Made by a program: the position numbers and the translations under genes
Part shown: positions 17,048 to 26,759 of the stretch, piece after piece
Layout of the letters: every line of letters starts with the position of its first letter
Numbering within the stretch: the first letter of the stretch is position 1
Source of the DNA: Paenibacillus phoenicis
GTDB taxonomy: Bacteria > Bacillota > Bacilli > Paenibacillales > Paenibacillaceae
Assembly (NCBI RefSeq): GCF_034718895.1
Contig: NZ_JAYERP010000001.1
Span: 248,001 to 312,000, forward strand
DNA length: 64,000 nt
Reading direction: 5' to 3'
The notes under the pieces: model-generated
What the model saw: only the letters and a program-made list of their open reading frames with translations
What the model was told of the DNA's origin: nothing
Database searches by the model: none

Positions 17048-18400
17048 CTACCGACTCTGGCCGGGGCGCGGGCGGAAACGGACCCACGACCAGACGATCA
17101 GCAGGAGCAGCACGGCCAGGCAGGTCCCGATACTGATGCGGTTCTGCGCGTCGAACAAGAACAGCAGCGCAATGACAACGAGGCTGATCACGGTCAGCAC
17201 CGTAATATACGGGAAGCCCCAGACTTTAAAGCTAGGTGCCGCCGGATAACGCTGGCGCAGCTTTAACTGGGACAAGCAGATGGTGATCCAGACGAGCAGC
17301 ACGACAAAGCCGGGTACCGCCATCAATAGACGGAACAAGCCTGCCTGATTAAAGACGGCCAACATGGAGCCGAGGATCAGAACAACCCCGCAAAGAATTA
17401 AGCTGTTGACCGGAACGCCCTTGGCGGAGATCCGCGCCAGCTTCGCCGGGGCTTCCCCGCCGGCGGCCATCGAGTGGAGCATCCGGGTCGCGCCATAGAT
17501 GCCGGAATTGGCAGCGGACAAGACCGCCGTAATCAGAATGAAGTTCATCAGATGCGCCGCCCCCTGCAAACCAACCGAGGACAGCACCTGCACGAACGGG
17601 CTGGTCTGCTCACTGAGACTGTTCCACGGTATCAGCCCGCAAATGATCAGAATCGGTAACGTGTAAAACAGCACCACGCGCAAAATAAAGCTTTTGACCA
17701 CCCGAGGCAACACTTTTTCCGCATCCTTGGCCTCCGACAAGGTCAGTCCGATCAGCTCGGAGCCGCCGTAGGAGAACATGACGACCAGCAGCGCCGAGAA
17801 GATTGCCGTCCATCCGTTCGGGAACAAGCCGCCGTAATCCCGGTAATTGTGCGGGAACGGAGCGCTCGCCCCAGGGATCAGGCCAAACAGCATGGCCGCG
17901 CCCAGGAGAATAAAGACAATGATCATCGCGATTTTAATCCCGGCCAGCCAAAACTCAAACTCGCCGTAACCGGCTACGCTCATTCGATTGATGGCCAAGA
18001 TAAAGGCGGCACTGGCTAGGCTAAGCACCCAGAGCGGCACGTCCGGCAACCAGAACTGCAGGAAACTGCCGGCGGCAATCACCTCAATGACGCATACGGC
18101 CAGCCACATGAAGCAGTACATCCACCCCAGAATGAAGGAGATGCGCTCGCCAAACGCCTCCCGGATGAAGTCCTTCATGTTGCGGCCAGGATACACTGTC
18201 GCCATCTCGGCAATAGCGCCCATGACGACCAGCAGCAGCAATCCGGCAAAGGCATAAGAAAAAATCACGCCAGGCCCGGCCAGGCTGACGGTCTCGGAGC
18301 TCCCTTTGAAGATCCCGGTGCCGATAACGCCGCCCATGGCCATGAAGCTGATGTGGCGGGGCAGCAATTTTTTCTGCAAAGTTGAGGAATCGGATTTCAC
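17048..18400 (-). CDS. Amino acid permease, APC superfamily (AAT type)
   Basis: 450 residues with about 12 hydrophobic segments. The first carries GGVIGTGIFKGSS (residues 24-36), the substrate-binding loop typical of APC amino-acid/proton symporters, after the conserved LLPRHISFMAMGG. The family takes up amino acids across the cell membrane; the specific substrate is not readable. The start is GTG 18400 with AGGGGG 9 nt upstream. It is a single gene upstream of the hydrolase gene on the same strand, with a short repeat element 3' of it. Confidence 0.93.
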   Translation of the reverse strand: MKSDSSTLQKKLLPRHISFMAMGGVIGTGIFKGSSETVSLAGPGVIFSYAFAGLLLLVVMGAIAEMATVYPGRNMKDFIREAFGERISFILGWMYCFMWLAVCVIEVIAAGSFLQFWLPDVPLWVLSLASAAFILAINRMSVAGYGEFEFWLAGIKIAMIIVFILLGAAMLFGLIPGASAPFPHNYRDYGGLFPNGWTAIFSALLVVMFSYGGSELIGLTLSEAKDAEKVLPRVVKSFILRVVLFYTLPILIICGLIPWNSLSEQTSPFVQVLSSVGLQGAAHLMNFILITAVLSAANSGIYGATRMLHSMAAGGEAPAKLARISAKGVPVNSLILCGVVLILGSMLAVFNQAGLFRLLMAVPGFVVLLVWITICLSQLKLRQRYPAAPSFKVWGFPYITVLTVISLVVIALLFLFDAQNRISIGTCLAVLLLLIVWSWVRFRPRPGQSR

Positions 18401-18611
18401 GTAAATAAAGCCCCCTAAATCTGAGTTGTATCCATTGGAAGTTGGATAAGCAATACGGACTTTATCTTACACTAATTCGCCCGCGGGAGGAAATGAAATC
18501 ATACCCGGTTGATTAGTATCACATTTCGTTGATTGGTCAGATAGGCAAGGGCCCGGCGGCCAATATACAATAACTTTCAAGATCAAAAAAGCGTAAAGGG
18601 GAGAAGCGTTT

Positions 18612-19592
18612 ATGGCCCGATTATCCACGGATCGGGAAATGCAACCCGAACCCGCCATGCCGCACATGCCTTATAAAAGAAGGAAGAGCGGGATCGAGCG
18701 TTTTTTTCGGCAAATCGACCTGCAGTTGATGGTTCTCCCGGCGCTTGCCCTCATCTTCGTGTTTAGTTATATCCCGATGTATGGTGTCTTGATCGCCTTT
18801 CAGGACTACAAGATCGGGCACAGCTTTACGGGAAGTCCGTGGGTGGGCTGGAAGCATTTTGCTTACTTCTTTAACTCCCCGGATTTTTACACGGTTATGC
18901 GTAATACGATCGTCATCAGCCTGCTGAAGTTTGTCATCGGGTTTCCGGCGCCGATTCTGCTGGCTTTAATGCTCAACGAAGTGCGGAAAATGGTGTTCAA
19001 GCGAGTCGTTCAGACGATTACGTATTTACCGCATTTTATGTCCTGGGTCATTCTCGGCGGCTTGGTCGCTTCGCTGCTCGCCACGGATAACGGCAGCTTA
19101 AACATGCTGCTGGAACGGCTGAATCTGATTCAGGAGCCGATTAATTTTCTGTCGCTCCCGGAATACTTCTGGACCATTCTGATCACGACCAACGTCTGGA
19201 AGGAAATCGGCTTTGGCTCGATCGTCTACCTGGCGGCGATCGCCGGGGTGGATCCCCATACGTATGAGGCCGCTTCGATTGACGGGGCCAGCCGTTTTAA
19301 GCAGATTTATTTGATAACGCTTCCATCGATTATGCCGGTGATTTCGATTTTTATGATTCTGGCCATCGGCAATTTGCTGAGCGCCGGCTTCGAGGATATC
19401 CTCGTGTTGGCCGTGAACCCGGCGCTGCGCGATGTATCCGACGTCATCGATACGTACGTGATCCGGGTCGGGATCAACAATTACCGCTATTCCTACGCTA
19501 CCTCCGTCGGGTTGTTTAAAGCGGTTGTAAGTGTCGGACTGTTGACCCTCGCTAACTATGTAGCCCGCCGATCCGGCAACAGCTTATGGTAA
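18612..19592 (+). CDS. Sugar ABC transporter permease, LplB type
   Basis: 326 residues with six hydrophobic segments after a basic N terminus (RRKSGIERFFRQIDLQLMVLP), as in LplB/YtcP-type permeases. The EAA loop (YEAASIDGASRFKQIYLITLP) is near residues 218-238. It is the first gene of a three-gene importer (permease, permease, lipoprotein) with no ATPase; in this group a shared MsmX-type ATPase normally serves several importers. AAGGGGAG precedes the ATG. Likely cargo is an oligosaccharide. The 211-bp upstream gap holds no other gene. Confidence 0.93.
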   Translation: MARLSTDREMQPEPAMPHMPYKRRKSGIERFFRQIDLQLMVLPALALIFVFSYIPMYGVLIAFQDYKIGHSFTGSPWVGWKHFAYFFNSPDFYTVMRNTIVISLLKFVIGFPAPILLALMLNEVRKMVFKRVVQTITYLPHFMSWVILGGLVASLLATDNGSLNMLLERLNLIQEPINFLSLPEYFWTILITTNVWKEIGFGSIVYLAAIAGVDPHTYEAASIDGASRFKQIYLITLPSIMPVISIFMILAIGNLLSAGFEDILVLAVNPALRDVSDVIDTYVIRVGINNYRYSYATSVGLFKAVVSVGLLTLANYVARRSGNSLW

Positions 19593-19611
19593 TCAGGAGG
19601 AGGTGCTCGCG

Positions 19612-20505
19612 ATGTATAGCAGCAGAGGCGACCGGGTCATGGTTGCTTTCATCTACGTCTTCTTAACCATTTTTTCCCTCTCCACGTTATATCCGTTCCT
19701 GAATGCCATTGCGATCTCGCTAAACGAGGGGCTGGATACCGCAAAAGGCGGAATTACCCTCTGGCCGCGCGCCTTCACCCTGGAAAATTACGAGGTCGTC
19801 TTCCAGGATGAACGGCTGATGTCGGGCTTCATCATCTCCGTCCTTCGGACCGTCGTCGGAACGGTCAGCGCCATCTTGGCCACGGCGATCTTCGCTTATG
19901 GGATGACCAAGCGCGAGCTGATGGGGCGTAAGGTTTACATGCTGATGTGTATTTTTACGATGTATTTTTCCGGCGGATTGATTCCAACGTTTCTGCTGAT
20001 CCGTAATCTGGGGATGTTTAACTCCTTCTGGGTTTATATCATTCCTTCGCTTATCGGGGTCTGGAACATGATCATCTTCCGTACCTTCTTCCAGGGGCTG
20101 CCCCAAGGGCTGGAGGAATCGGCCAAAATCGACGGCTGCGGCAATTGGGGCACCTTGTTCCGCATCGTGCTGCCGCTGTCGGGACCGGTTATCGCAACGT
20201 TGTCGCTGTTTACCGCGGTTGGGCATTGGAACGAGTGGTTCATCGCCAGCATCTACATTTCGAAGGAGGAGCTGCTGCCGATTCAGACCATTCTGAAGCA
20301 GATTCTCGCGTCCAACATCGTCTCCGAGCAGACAGCTAACCTGGATGCAGCGGCGCAAGCCCATATGGCGCAGGCCAAAACCGTCACCAGCAAATCGCTG
20401 TCGATGGCCACCATGATGGTCGCAACGATCCCGATCGTCCTGGTGTATCCGTTTGTGCAGAAGTATTTTGTCAAAGGGGTGCTGGTCGGGTCTTTGAAGG
20501 AGTAG
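19612..20505 (+). CDS. Carbohydrate ABC transporter permease, LplC/MalG type
   Basis: 297 residues with six hydrophobic segments and EAA loop EESAKIDGCGNWGTLFRIVLP. The end (QKYFVKGVLVGSLKE) is typical of the family. The start was set at ATG 19612 with AGGAGGAGG 8 nt upstream; an in-frame GTG at 19603 overlaps that site. It follows the first permease by 19 bp. An internal hydrophilic loop near residues 235-255 (QTANLDAAAQAHMAQAK) is a common feature of this subfamily. Confidence 0.93.
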   Translation: MYSSRGDRVMVAFIYVFLTIFSLSTLYPFLNAIAISLNEGLDTAKGGITLWPRAFTLENYEVVFQDERLMSGFIISVLRTVVGTVSAILATAIFAYGMTKRELMGRKVYMLMCIFTMYFSGGLIPTFLLIRNLGMFNSFWVYIIPSLIGVWNMIIFRTFFQGLPQGLEESAKIDGCGNWGTLFRIVLPLSGPVIATLSLFTAVGHWNEWFIASIYISKEELLPIQTILKQILASNIVSEQTANLDAAAQAHMAQAKTVTSKSLSMATMMVATIPIVLVYPFVQKYFVKGVLVGSLKE

Positions 20506-20587
20506 TCGAAAGTACTGCAGGCGGCGTTTAAGGCAGAAGGCTCTGCTTTGAACATAAAAATGAAAGTCGAAAGGGGATAACAGTCGT

Positions 20588-22279
20588 ATGAAAAAGCGGG
20601 GAACACGGTTAAGCCAACTGTTGATCATCATCATGGCGATTGCCGTCATCCTGGCCGGATGCTCCGGCGGCGGGGGCAACAGCGCGAGTGGCGGTAATCC
20701 TGCCGAAGCGCCGAAGGAGAACGGCAGCAATGCGGAGACGAACCAGGCGGAGTCTGCGGAACCGCAGCTTTTCGAGCTGGGGAAGGAGCCGCTGGAATTC
20801 ACGCTTTACGGCAACTATGACTGGTACACCATGCCCAAATGGGGCGCCGACGAAACGACAGCTTGGGTGAAAGAGAACAAGAAGGTGAACATCACAGAAA
20901 TTCCAAACGGCGGAAATACGGTGCAAAAGCTAAACACGATGATTGCCTCCGGCGATCTGCCGGACGTCATTTGGGGGGAGCGGGGTGCGGACGTCGAACG
21001 GCTGCGCGAAGCAGGCTTGCTGGTGCCATTGGACGATTATATCGAGAAGTATCCGAATTTGAAAAAATGGCTGGATCCGAAGGCAATGAACATGCTGCGA
21101 TCCCCTGACGGCAAGCTGTATCAATTCCCGAACTGGTACACGAACCGTCCGAACGGCAATGCCGGATGGGTGGTCAACAAGAAGATTTATAAAGAGCTCG
21201 GTTCGCCTAAACTGGAAACAACCGATGATTTGTATGCTTACCTGAAGCTGGTGAAGGAGAAATATCCGGACGTCATCCCGCTGGAGACGGATTTGGCCAG
21301 CGAAGGTCACGGTCTTGATCAGATTTACTCCGCGTTTAAGGAGAACAATTTAAGTTTTCCGCGTTATTTTGCCGTACCCAACGGGGATAAAATGACTTCG
21401 ATTTACAAGGACGAACCGTTCCGGGAATCGGTGGTCTACGCGGCGAAGCTGTTCCGCGAGAAGTTGATGACGCAGGACGCCATGACGCAGACCAGAGACC
21501 AGGTGCAGGAAAAGCTGATGAACGGCCGGGTGGCGGTGTACACTTCCTCCAATCCGACCTTGTATGCGATGCAGGCCCACGCAGCCTTGACCCAAAAGGA
21601 TCCGGACGCCGGATATTTCATGATCTGGCCGATTCACAAGGAAGGGCTGGACAAAAACAAAATTTATCCCGGCACTTATAACATGCTCGGTTGGAACGCA
21701 GCGGTCATTACGACCAGCGCCAAGAATCCGGAAGCGATCTTCGCTTTCTTGGATTGGTGGACCGGTCCTGAGGGGATGACCCTGCAGATGTGGGGGGTTG
21801 AAGGCGAGTTCTGGCAAGGACGGGAAGCGGACGGCATCACGCCGAAGTTCACGGAGAAATATACGAAGGAAAAAGAAAAGCTCGCCGATTATCAAGCGAA
21901 GATGGACCCGTTGATGTGGGTTGGCAATACCGTGTACGTTGACGATATTAAAGGGAGATTCGAAGCAACGCTGCCGGAGAGCGAACGGAACTGGTCAACC
22001 TATTGGCAGTACGAAATTACATGGAAAACGCAGGGCGACGCTACGGAATTCATCAATTTGTTCCCGCTGCCGGATACCGAGGAGGGCATCACCTTCCAAA
22101 GCGGCAAGGACATTTGGCAGAAAGCGAGAGCGCAAGCGCTGTATGCGAAGACGGACGAGGAAGCGTTGGCGATCCTCGACAAAGCGCATGAGGACACGAT
22201 GGCCATTGGGTTCGAGAAGCTGCTGGATTACTATACTCAGCGCTGGCATGAGAATTTGAAGATGATCCAAGGCAATTAA
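20588..22279 (+). CDS. Extracellular solute-binding lipoprotein (LplA-like)
   Basis: 563 residues with a lipoprotein signal peptide and lipobox LAGC (Cys25), then a Gly/Ser/Asn-rich linker and a family 1 extracellular solute-binding domain (PDVIWGERGADVERLREAGLL-type segment, conserved WTGPEG and LDWW stretches). It is anchored outside the membrane and should hand oligosaccharides to the two preceding permeases, which end 82 bp upstream. At over 500 residues it has the long form found in LplA-type systems. A terminator follows. Cargo is unknown. Confidence 0.93.
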   Translation: MKKRGTRLSQLLIIIMAIAVILAGCSGGGGNSASGGNPAEAPKENGSNAETNQAESAEPQLFELGKEPLEFTLYGNYDWYTMPKWGADETTAWVKENKKVNITEIPNGGNTVQKLNTMIASGDLPDVIWGERGADVERLREAGLLVPLDDYIEKYPNLKKWLDPKAMNMLRSPDGKLYQFPNWYTNRPNGNAGWVVNKKIYKELGSPKLETTDDLYAYLKLVKEKYPDVIPLETDLASEGHGLDQIYSAFKENNLSFPRYFAVPNGDKMTSIYKDEPFRESVVYAAKLFREKLMTQDAMTQTRDQVQEKLMNGRVAVYTSSNPTLYAMQAHAALTQKDPDAGYFMIWPIHKEGLDKNKIYPGTYNMLGWNAAVITTSAKNPEAIFAFLDWWTGPEGMTLQMWGVEGEFWQGREADGITPKFTEKYTKEKEKLADYQAKMDPLMWVGNTVYVDDIKGRFEATLPESERNWSTYWQYEITWKTQGDATEFINLFPLPDTEEGITFQSGKDIWQKARAQALYAKTDEEALAILDKAHEDTMAIGFEKLLDYYTQRWHENLKMIQGN

Positions 22280-22302
22280 CCGAGACAGGCAAGCTATTTG
22301 GC

Positions 22303-22334
22303 AAGGGGGCCCGATTCATTAGGCTCCCTTTTCC
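22303..22334 (+). terminator. Terminator after the ABC importer
   Basis: AGGGGGCC pairs with GGCTCCCT with one mismatch around a 10-nt loop, followed by TTTT. It separates the transporter from the two-component genes. Confidence 0.55.
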
Positions 22335-22372
22335 TGTAGCGCAGGGCGGGGAGGATTAGAGGATTTTCTCCG

Positions 22373-22402
22373 TTCTCAACGAACAGGGAGGCCGGGTATA
22401 CT
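22373..22402 (+). promoter_or_regulatory. Possible promoter of the two-component genes
   Basis: TTCTCA, an 18-nt spacer and TATACT (22397-22402) lie upstream of the GTG start at 22461. Confidence 0.4.
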
Positions 22403-22460
22403 TAGGGGAAACGGAGCTGAAACCGAACTTCCGCAAGGAAAAAAGGGGGCTGACACGATC

Positions 22461-23291
22461 GTGTACAAGGTACTGCTTGCTGATGACGAGCATCTTGACC
22501 TGGAGGGCATGAGGACGTTTATTCCCTGGTCCGAGCTGGGGATGGAGGTGGTGGGCGCCGTTAGCAACGGCTTCTCGGCCTGCGAGCTGATGGAACGGCA
22601 GGCGATCGACATTCTGGTCACGGACGTCAATATGCCGCATATGTCCGGGCTGGAGCTGGCACGCCAGGCGATGGACCGGAAGCCGGACGTCCGCGTCGTG
22701 TTTGTCAGCGGACACCAGGATTTTCATTATGTGAAGCAGGCGCTCTCGCTCAAAGCCTGCAGCTATGTGCTGAAGCCGATGGACGACGACGAGTTGGTCG
22801 CCTCGCTCCGGCAAATTACGCTGGAGCTGGAACATGAAGCGAATCGGAAGCGGACGGAGGAGCAGTATCTGAAAATGATGCAGGCGTTGCAAGCGCAAGG
22901 CGTTGAGAAGCTGGAGGACGAGCAGGAGCGGCAAGCTGCGGCGCGGTTGACCGAGGCGCGCCCTGCGCCGGGTTGCAGCCGGCTGATCCGGGAAATCATC
23001 GCGACGATGCAGGCGCGCCTCCACGAGAATCTCACCTTAAAGAACATCGCTCAGCAATTCGCCTTTTCGCCGAACTATCTAGGGCATCTTTTTAAGGAGG
23101 AAACCGGCCAAGGCTTCAGCGAAATGCTGACTGAACTGCGAATGGAACGGGCACGTAAGCTGCTCAAAGACCCGAAGGTGAAAATTTACGAGGTCGCCGG
23201 TCAAGTAGGTTACCGCTATATCCCTTACTTTAGCCGGCAATTTAAGGAGACCTTCGGGATGACGCCGATGGAATTCCGCAAACGGGAGTGA
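22461..23291 (+). CDS. Response regulator with AraC-type HTH (YesN-like, compact)
   Basis: 276 residues: receiver domain 1-120 with acidic pocket (ADDE) and phospho-acceptor Asp55 in VTDVNMP, then a short linker and a double AraC-type HTH from about residue 175 (LKNIAQQFAFSPNYLGHLFK and YFSRQFKETFGMTPMEF). It is much shorter than the usual 500-residue YesN proteins, lacking their central region. The start is GTG 22461 with AAAGGGGG 11 nt upstream. It precedes its kinase partner by 10 bp and follows a sugar importer, which it probably controls. Confidence 0.93.
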   Translation: MYKVLLADDEHLDLEGMRTFIPWSELGMEVVGAVSNGFSACELMERQAIDILVTDVNMPHMSGLELARQAMDRKPDVRVVFVSGHQDFHYVKQALSLKACSYVLKPMDDDELVASLRQITLELEHEANRKRTEEQYLKMMQALQAQGVEKLEDEQERQAAARLTEARPAPGCSRLIREIIATMQARLHENLTLKNIAQQFAFSPNYLGHLFKEETGQGFSEMLTELRMERARKLLKDPKVKIYEVAGQVGYRYIPYFSRQFKETFGMTPMEFRKRE

Positions 23292-23301
23292 GGCCGACTT
23301 G

Positions 23302-25116
23302 ATGAAAATCCACCGCGTGACGCCGCCCCGAGCGCTGCGTTACCTTCCGTTTGGCTACAAGCTGATGTTGACCTACCTCGTATTTATTTTGATTCCGGTG
23401 CTGGCGATCGGCTATTTTTCCCATTCTCTCTATCAGGAATCCATACGCAATCAAACCCGCAGTAATATCCAGGGGACGCTGCTGCAAATCCGGGACAACG
23501 TCGAATACAAACTGGCGGATGTCGAGCGCGTCTCCTCGATGCTCTATCACGATTACATGTTGATCACGCAGCTGCGCAGCTATGAGGAGGGCTGGAGCAG
23601 TTATGAACGGACGACGATGGTGCTTCAGCCCAAGCTGCATATTGCGATGAATGCGACCGGTCTGAAGCTCGCCATGTACGTTTTTCTGGAGAATGATACG
23701 CTGCCCGAGATTTATCACGGTTCCTTTGTGAATGAGAATCCGGATGCGCTTGAAGGCAACTATAATATCTATCATTTAAGCAGGCTTCAGGATAAAGCGT
23801 GGTACATAGATTTTCCTGAGGAGCGATACGGAGAGACGCTCGTTTGGCGAAAGGTGGAGAAGGACCGGGAACAGGGCAGAATCTCGCTGCTGCGCCGGTT
23901 GGTCGACAGCAACAAGCCGCTGGATTTGCGGGAAATCGGCTTCTTGCGGCTCAGCGTTCGGATCGGCGAGCTGTTCGGGGCGCTGGATTACCGCAAAATC
24001 GGCGAAGGCAGCCAGTTGCTCATCCAGGATGGGACGGGGGAGACGTTATACGAGTCCGGTGGGTTTGCAGCATCCTCTGGAACAACCGAGTATTTGACGA
24101 TCCAAGAGGAGCTTGAAGGCCCAGGATGGGTGCTGACGGCCCGGGTTCCGCTTACGATCATGGAACGGGACTCGGCGAAGGTGCGCTGGTTTGTGATCTT
24201 GATCTGCCTGTTGTGCCTGATTGTGTTTACGTTTGCCGGCATGTTTATCTCCCGTTATTTCTCGATCCGGGTGACGAAAATCGTCTCGGTCTTAAACGCC
24301 TTCCGTGAGGGGGATTTGCATAAACGGATGCGCTATCGGGGGAAAGACGAGTTCTCGCAGATCGCTTCCGCCCTGAATGAGATGGGGCACAATATCAAGC
24401 AGTTGATTGAGCAGGTCTATCTGACCCGGCTTGAGAAAAAAGAGGCCGAGCTGGAGACGCTGCAGGCGCAGATTAATCCGCATTTCCTCTATAATACGTT
24501 GTCCTCGATCAGCCGGCTGGCCAAATTCGGGGAGATTGACAAGCTGCAGCGCATGGTGCTGGATTTGGCGAAGTTTTACCGCTTGTCGCTCAGCGATGGA
24601 CGCACGATCATCCCGATCCATAGCGAGCTGGCGCAGGCCGAAGCTTATATTAACATTCAGCGTACGAAGTTCGGAGAGGCGGTGTCCTTCGACTTTGAGG
24701 TTGATCCTGCCATCCTGTCTTTGGCTACGGTGAAGCTTGTGTTGCAGCCGTTTATCGAGAATGCGCTGGAGCATGCCTGGTTTGGCGACCCGATCCACGT
24801 TCGGATTCAAGGATATACGGAAGGGCGGGAGGTGTGCTTCAAGATTATCGACGACGGGATTGGCATGACGCAGGAACGGCAGCGGCAAGTGTTCAACCCG
24901 GCCCCCGGAGCAGATGGCGGCTTTGGCATTCGGAATGTCCATAGCCGCATTCAACTGCATTTTGGGTCGGAGTACGGGGTGAAGCTGTATAGCCGCCCCG
25001 GCATCGGCACGACGGTGCTGATCCGGTTCCCGGCCGTCCCTGCCGGTGGAGAAACGCCGGGCTCCTCCCGAACCTCTGCCAAAACGTCAAGCATTAGTCC
25101 TTCTGACAAGTCTTGA
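23302..25116 (+). CDS. Sensor histidine kinase, YesM/LytS type
   Basis: 604 residues. A first membrane segment at about 18-40, an extracytoplasmic sensor of some 250 residues, a second membrane segment near 295-315 (WFVILICLLCLIVFTFAGMF), HAMP, then the His_kinase domain with phospho-acceptor His394 in INPHFLYNTL, and a HATPase domain (FIENALEHAW, IIDDGIGM, GFGIRNVHSRI). It would sense an external sugar or binding-protein state and phosphorylate the regulator encoded just upstream. The gene order regulator then kinase is the reverse of the common yesM-yesN order. The start was set at ATG 23302, one codon inside a TTG. Confidence 0.95.
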   Translation: MKIHRVTPPRALRYLPFGYKLMLTYLVFILIPVLAIGYFSHSLYQESIRNQTRSNIQGTLLQIRDNVEYKLADVERVSSMLYHDYMLITQLRSYEEGWSSYERTTMVLQPKLHIAMNATGLKLAMYVFLENDTLPEIYHGSFVNENPDALEGNYNIYHLSRLQDKAWYIDFPEERYGETLVWRKVEKDREQGRISLLRRLVDSNKPLDLREIGFLRLSVRIGELFGALDYRKIGEGSQLLIQDGTGETLYESGGFAASSGTTEYLTIQEELEGPGWVLTARVPLTIMERDSAKVRWFVILICLLCLIVFTFAGMFISRYFSIRVTKIVSVLNAFREGDLHKRMRYRGKDEFSQIASALNEMGHNIKQLIEQVYLTRLEKKEAELETLQAQINPHFLYNTLSSISRLAKFGEIDKLQRMVLDLAKFYRLSLSDGRTIIPIHSELAQAEAYINIQRTKFGEAVSFDFEVDPAILSLATVKLVLQPFIENALEHAWFGDPIHVRIQGYTEGREVCFKIIDDGIGMTQERQRQVFNPAPGADGGFGIRNVHSRIQLHFGSEYGVKLYSRPGIGTTVLIRFPAVPAGGETPGSSRTSAKTSSISPSDKS

Positions 25117-25187
25117 CAACTATTGGATTCGCGGTTTTAATAGGGAGATAGTTTTGAACATCTTGTGAACAAAGAAGGCGAAACCAA

Positions 25188-26438
25188 ATGAACGCACAAC
25201 TCAAGAGCATTCATCCCTTGTCGTGGACCATTATTATTGGGACGATTTTTGGACGTATGGCTTCGTCCATGAGTATTCCGTTCTTATCTATTTACTTGAT
25301 CAAATCGCTGGGAGCATCTCCCTCCGAAACCGGGATCGTCATTGCGGTCAGTTCGCTGATTGGGGTGTTCGCCAGCTTCTATGGCGGCTACATCTCGGAC
25401 GTCATCGGACGCAAGCGGGTACTGTACATTTCGATCTTCGGTTGGGTGCTGGTGTTTATCGGCTTTGGGCTGGCGAATCAAGTGTGGCTTTTCTTTATCA
25501 TGAACGCCCTAAACGGATTATGCCGGGCGCTGTTCGAGCCAACCTCCCGGGCGCTGCTGGCCGATATCACCCCGCAGGAAAGCAAAATGCTGGTATTTAA
25601 TTTGCGTTACGCCGCGATCAATCTCGGCGTTGTAATTGGGCCGATCCTTGGATTGCAAGTGGGTGCTTCCGAGACGGGACTGGCCTTCTATTTCGCGGGT
25701 CTCGTGTATTTGGTGTACGGGTTGGTTCTGGTCTTCCAGTTTATGCTGCACAAGGAAATCGGGATCGCGGGTCATGGAGCAGGCGAGCGTTTGACGTTGA
25801 AGGGCGCCATGCAGGTGACCGGCAGGGACCGCACCTTTTTGTACGTGCTGATAGGCATGATTTTCTGCGTGCTCGGGTACGGCCATTTCAGCTCAACGCT
25901 GGCACAGTACCTGGAGATGACGCCGGGCATCCAGGACGGGGCCACGCTGTTTGGTTACATGCTGTCGCTGAACGCCATTGTTGTGTTGGCGGTGCAGTTC
26001 CCGATCGTCAAGTTTGCCGGTCGCTTCTCGCCGATTGTGCCGCTGGTTGCGGGCAATCTCTTCGTGTCCGGCAGCCTGCTGCTGTTCGGCTCGGTGCATG
26101 CGGTCTGGGCGTTCCTGGTGGGCGTAGTGATCTTTACGATCGGCGAAGTGCTGATGTTTACGATGACGGACGTGCTGGTTGACCGGATTGCTCCTGCCTC
26201 GCTGCGCGGGACCTATTTCGGCATGTTTGGCTTCAACCAATTAGGCAACGTGCTCGCACCGCTGGTGGGCGGTTTCCTGTTGGATGCCTTTGGCGCCCTG
26301 CAGTCTCTGCTCATCTTTGGGATCATCGCGCTGACGACCGCTTGCGGCGTGCCGTTCCTGCTGCTGGCGAAGCGTCACTTGACCGCAAAGGAAGCGGCGG
26401 TTGGGAAGGCGGAGGCGCAGGCGGGAGTGCCTAGCTGA
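25188..26438 (+). CDS. MFS transporter
   Basis: 416 residues with 12 predicted membrane segments. The motif A-type loop GGYISDVIGRKRVLY lies between segments 2 and 3 (about residues 66-80), as in drug/proton antiporters of the MdtG/YttB group. It follows the sensor kinase by 71 bp on the same strand but has its own spacing, so co-transcription is possible, not shown. Substrate unknown. The coding sequence ends before a 321-bp gap that carries a repeat element. Confidence 0.9.
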   Translation: MNAQLKSIHPLSWTIIIGTIFGRMASSMSIPFLSIYLIKSLGASPSETGIVIAVSSLIGVFASFYGGYISDVIGRKRVLYISIFGWVLVFIGFGLANQVWLFFIMNALNGLCRALFEPTSRALLADITPQESKMLVFNLRYAAINLGVVIGPILGLQVGASETGLAFYFAGLVYLVYGLVLVFQFMLHKEIGIAGHGAGERLTLKGAMQVTGRDRTFLYVLIGMIFCVLGYGHFSSTLAQYLEMTPGIQDGATLFGYMLSLNAIVVLAVQFPIVKFAGRFSPIVPLVAGNLFVSGSLLLFGSVHAVWAFLVGVVIFTIGEVLMFTMTDVLVDRIAPASLRGTYFGMFGFNQLGNVLAPLVGGFLLDAFGALQSLLIFGIIALTTACGVPFLLLAKRHLTAKEAAVGKAEAQAGVPS

Positions 26439-26520
26439 TCAGCTGATAAGGGGAGCCTCTTGCCTTTTGAAGTCTGGCAGAGGGTCTGGCAGAGGATCAG
26501 GATCGCCGGACGGGATCGAC

Positions 26521-26707
26521 TAACTGGATTTTCTACCGTTATTTTTGGGCATTTTGGGGGAGCGGAGTAATTTAACTGGAAATCCTACTGTTAATTTGCC
26601 GGAATCGTCGCTTACAGGCGGTTTCGGGCAAAATTAACGTCAGGATTTCCAGTTAATTTGAACACATCGGGTGTATTTAAAGAAATTAACGGTACTTTTT
26701 ACAGGTA
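26521..26707. repeat. Four-unit intergenic repeat element, family 2
   Basis: Two direct units (26521-26545, 26573-26597) and two inverted ones (26631-26655, and a degenerate 26683-26707). The unit begins TAACTGGA and ends near GTTAATTT. Unit starts are 52 nt apart in both pairs. The architecture and total length (187 bp) match family 1, though the sequence differs. It lies between the convergent MFS and membrane-protein genes; nothing else is seen in 26439-26759. Confidence 0.85.
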
Positions 26708-26759
26708 AGCGTGATATGGGGATGACAAGTACATACCACGACAAAACGGATCGGGCGAT

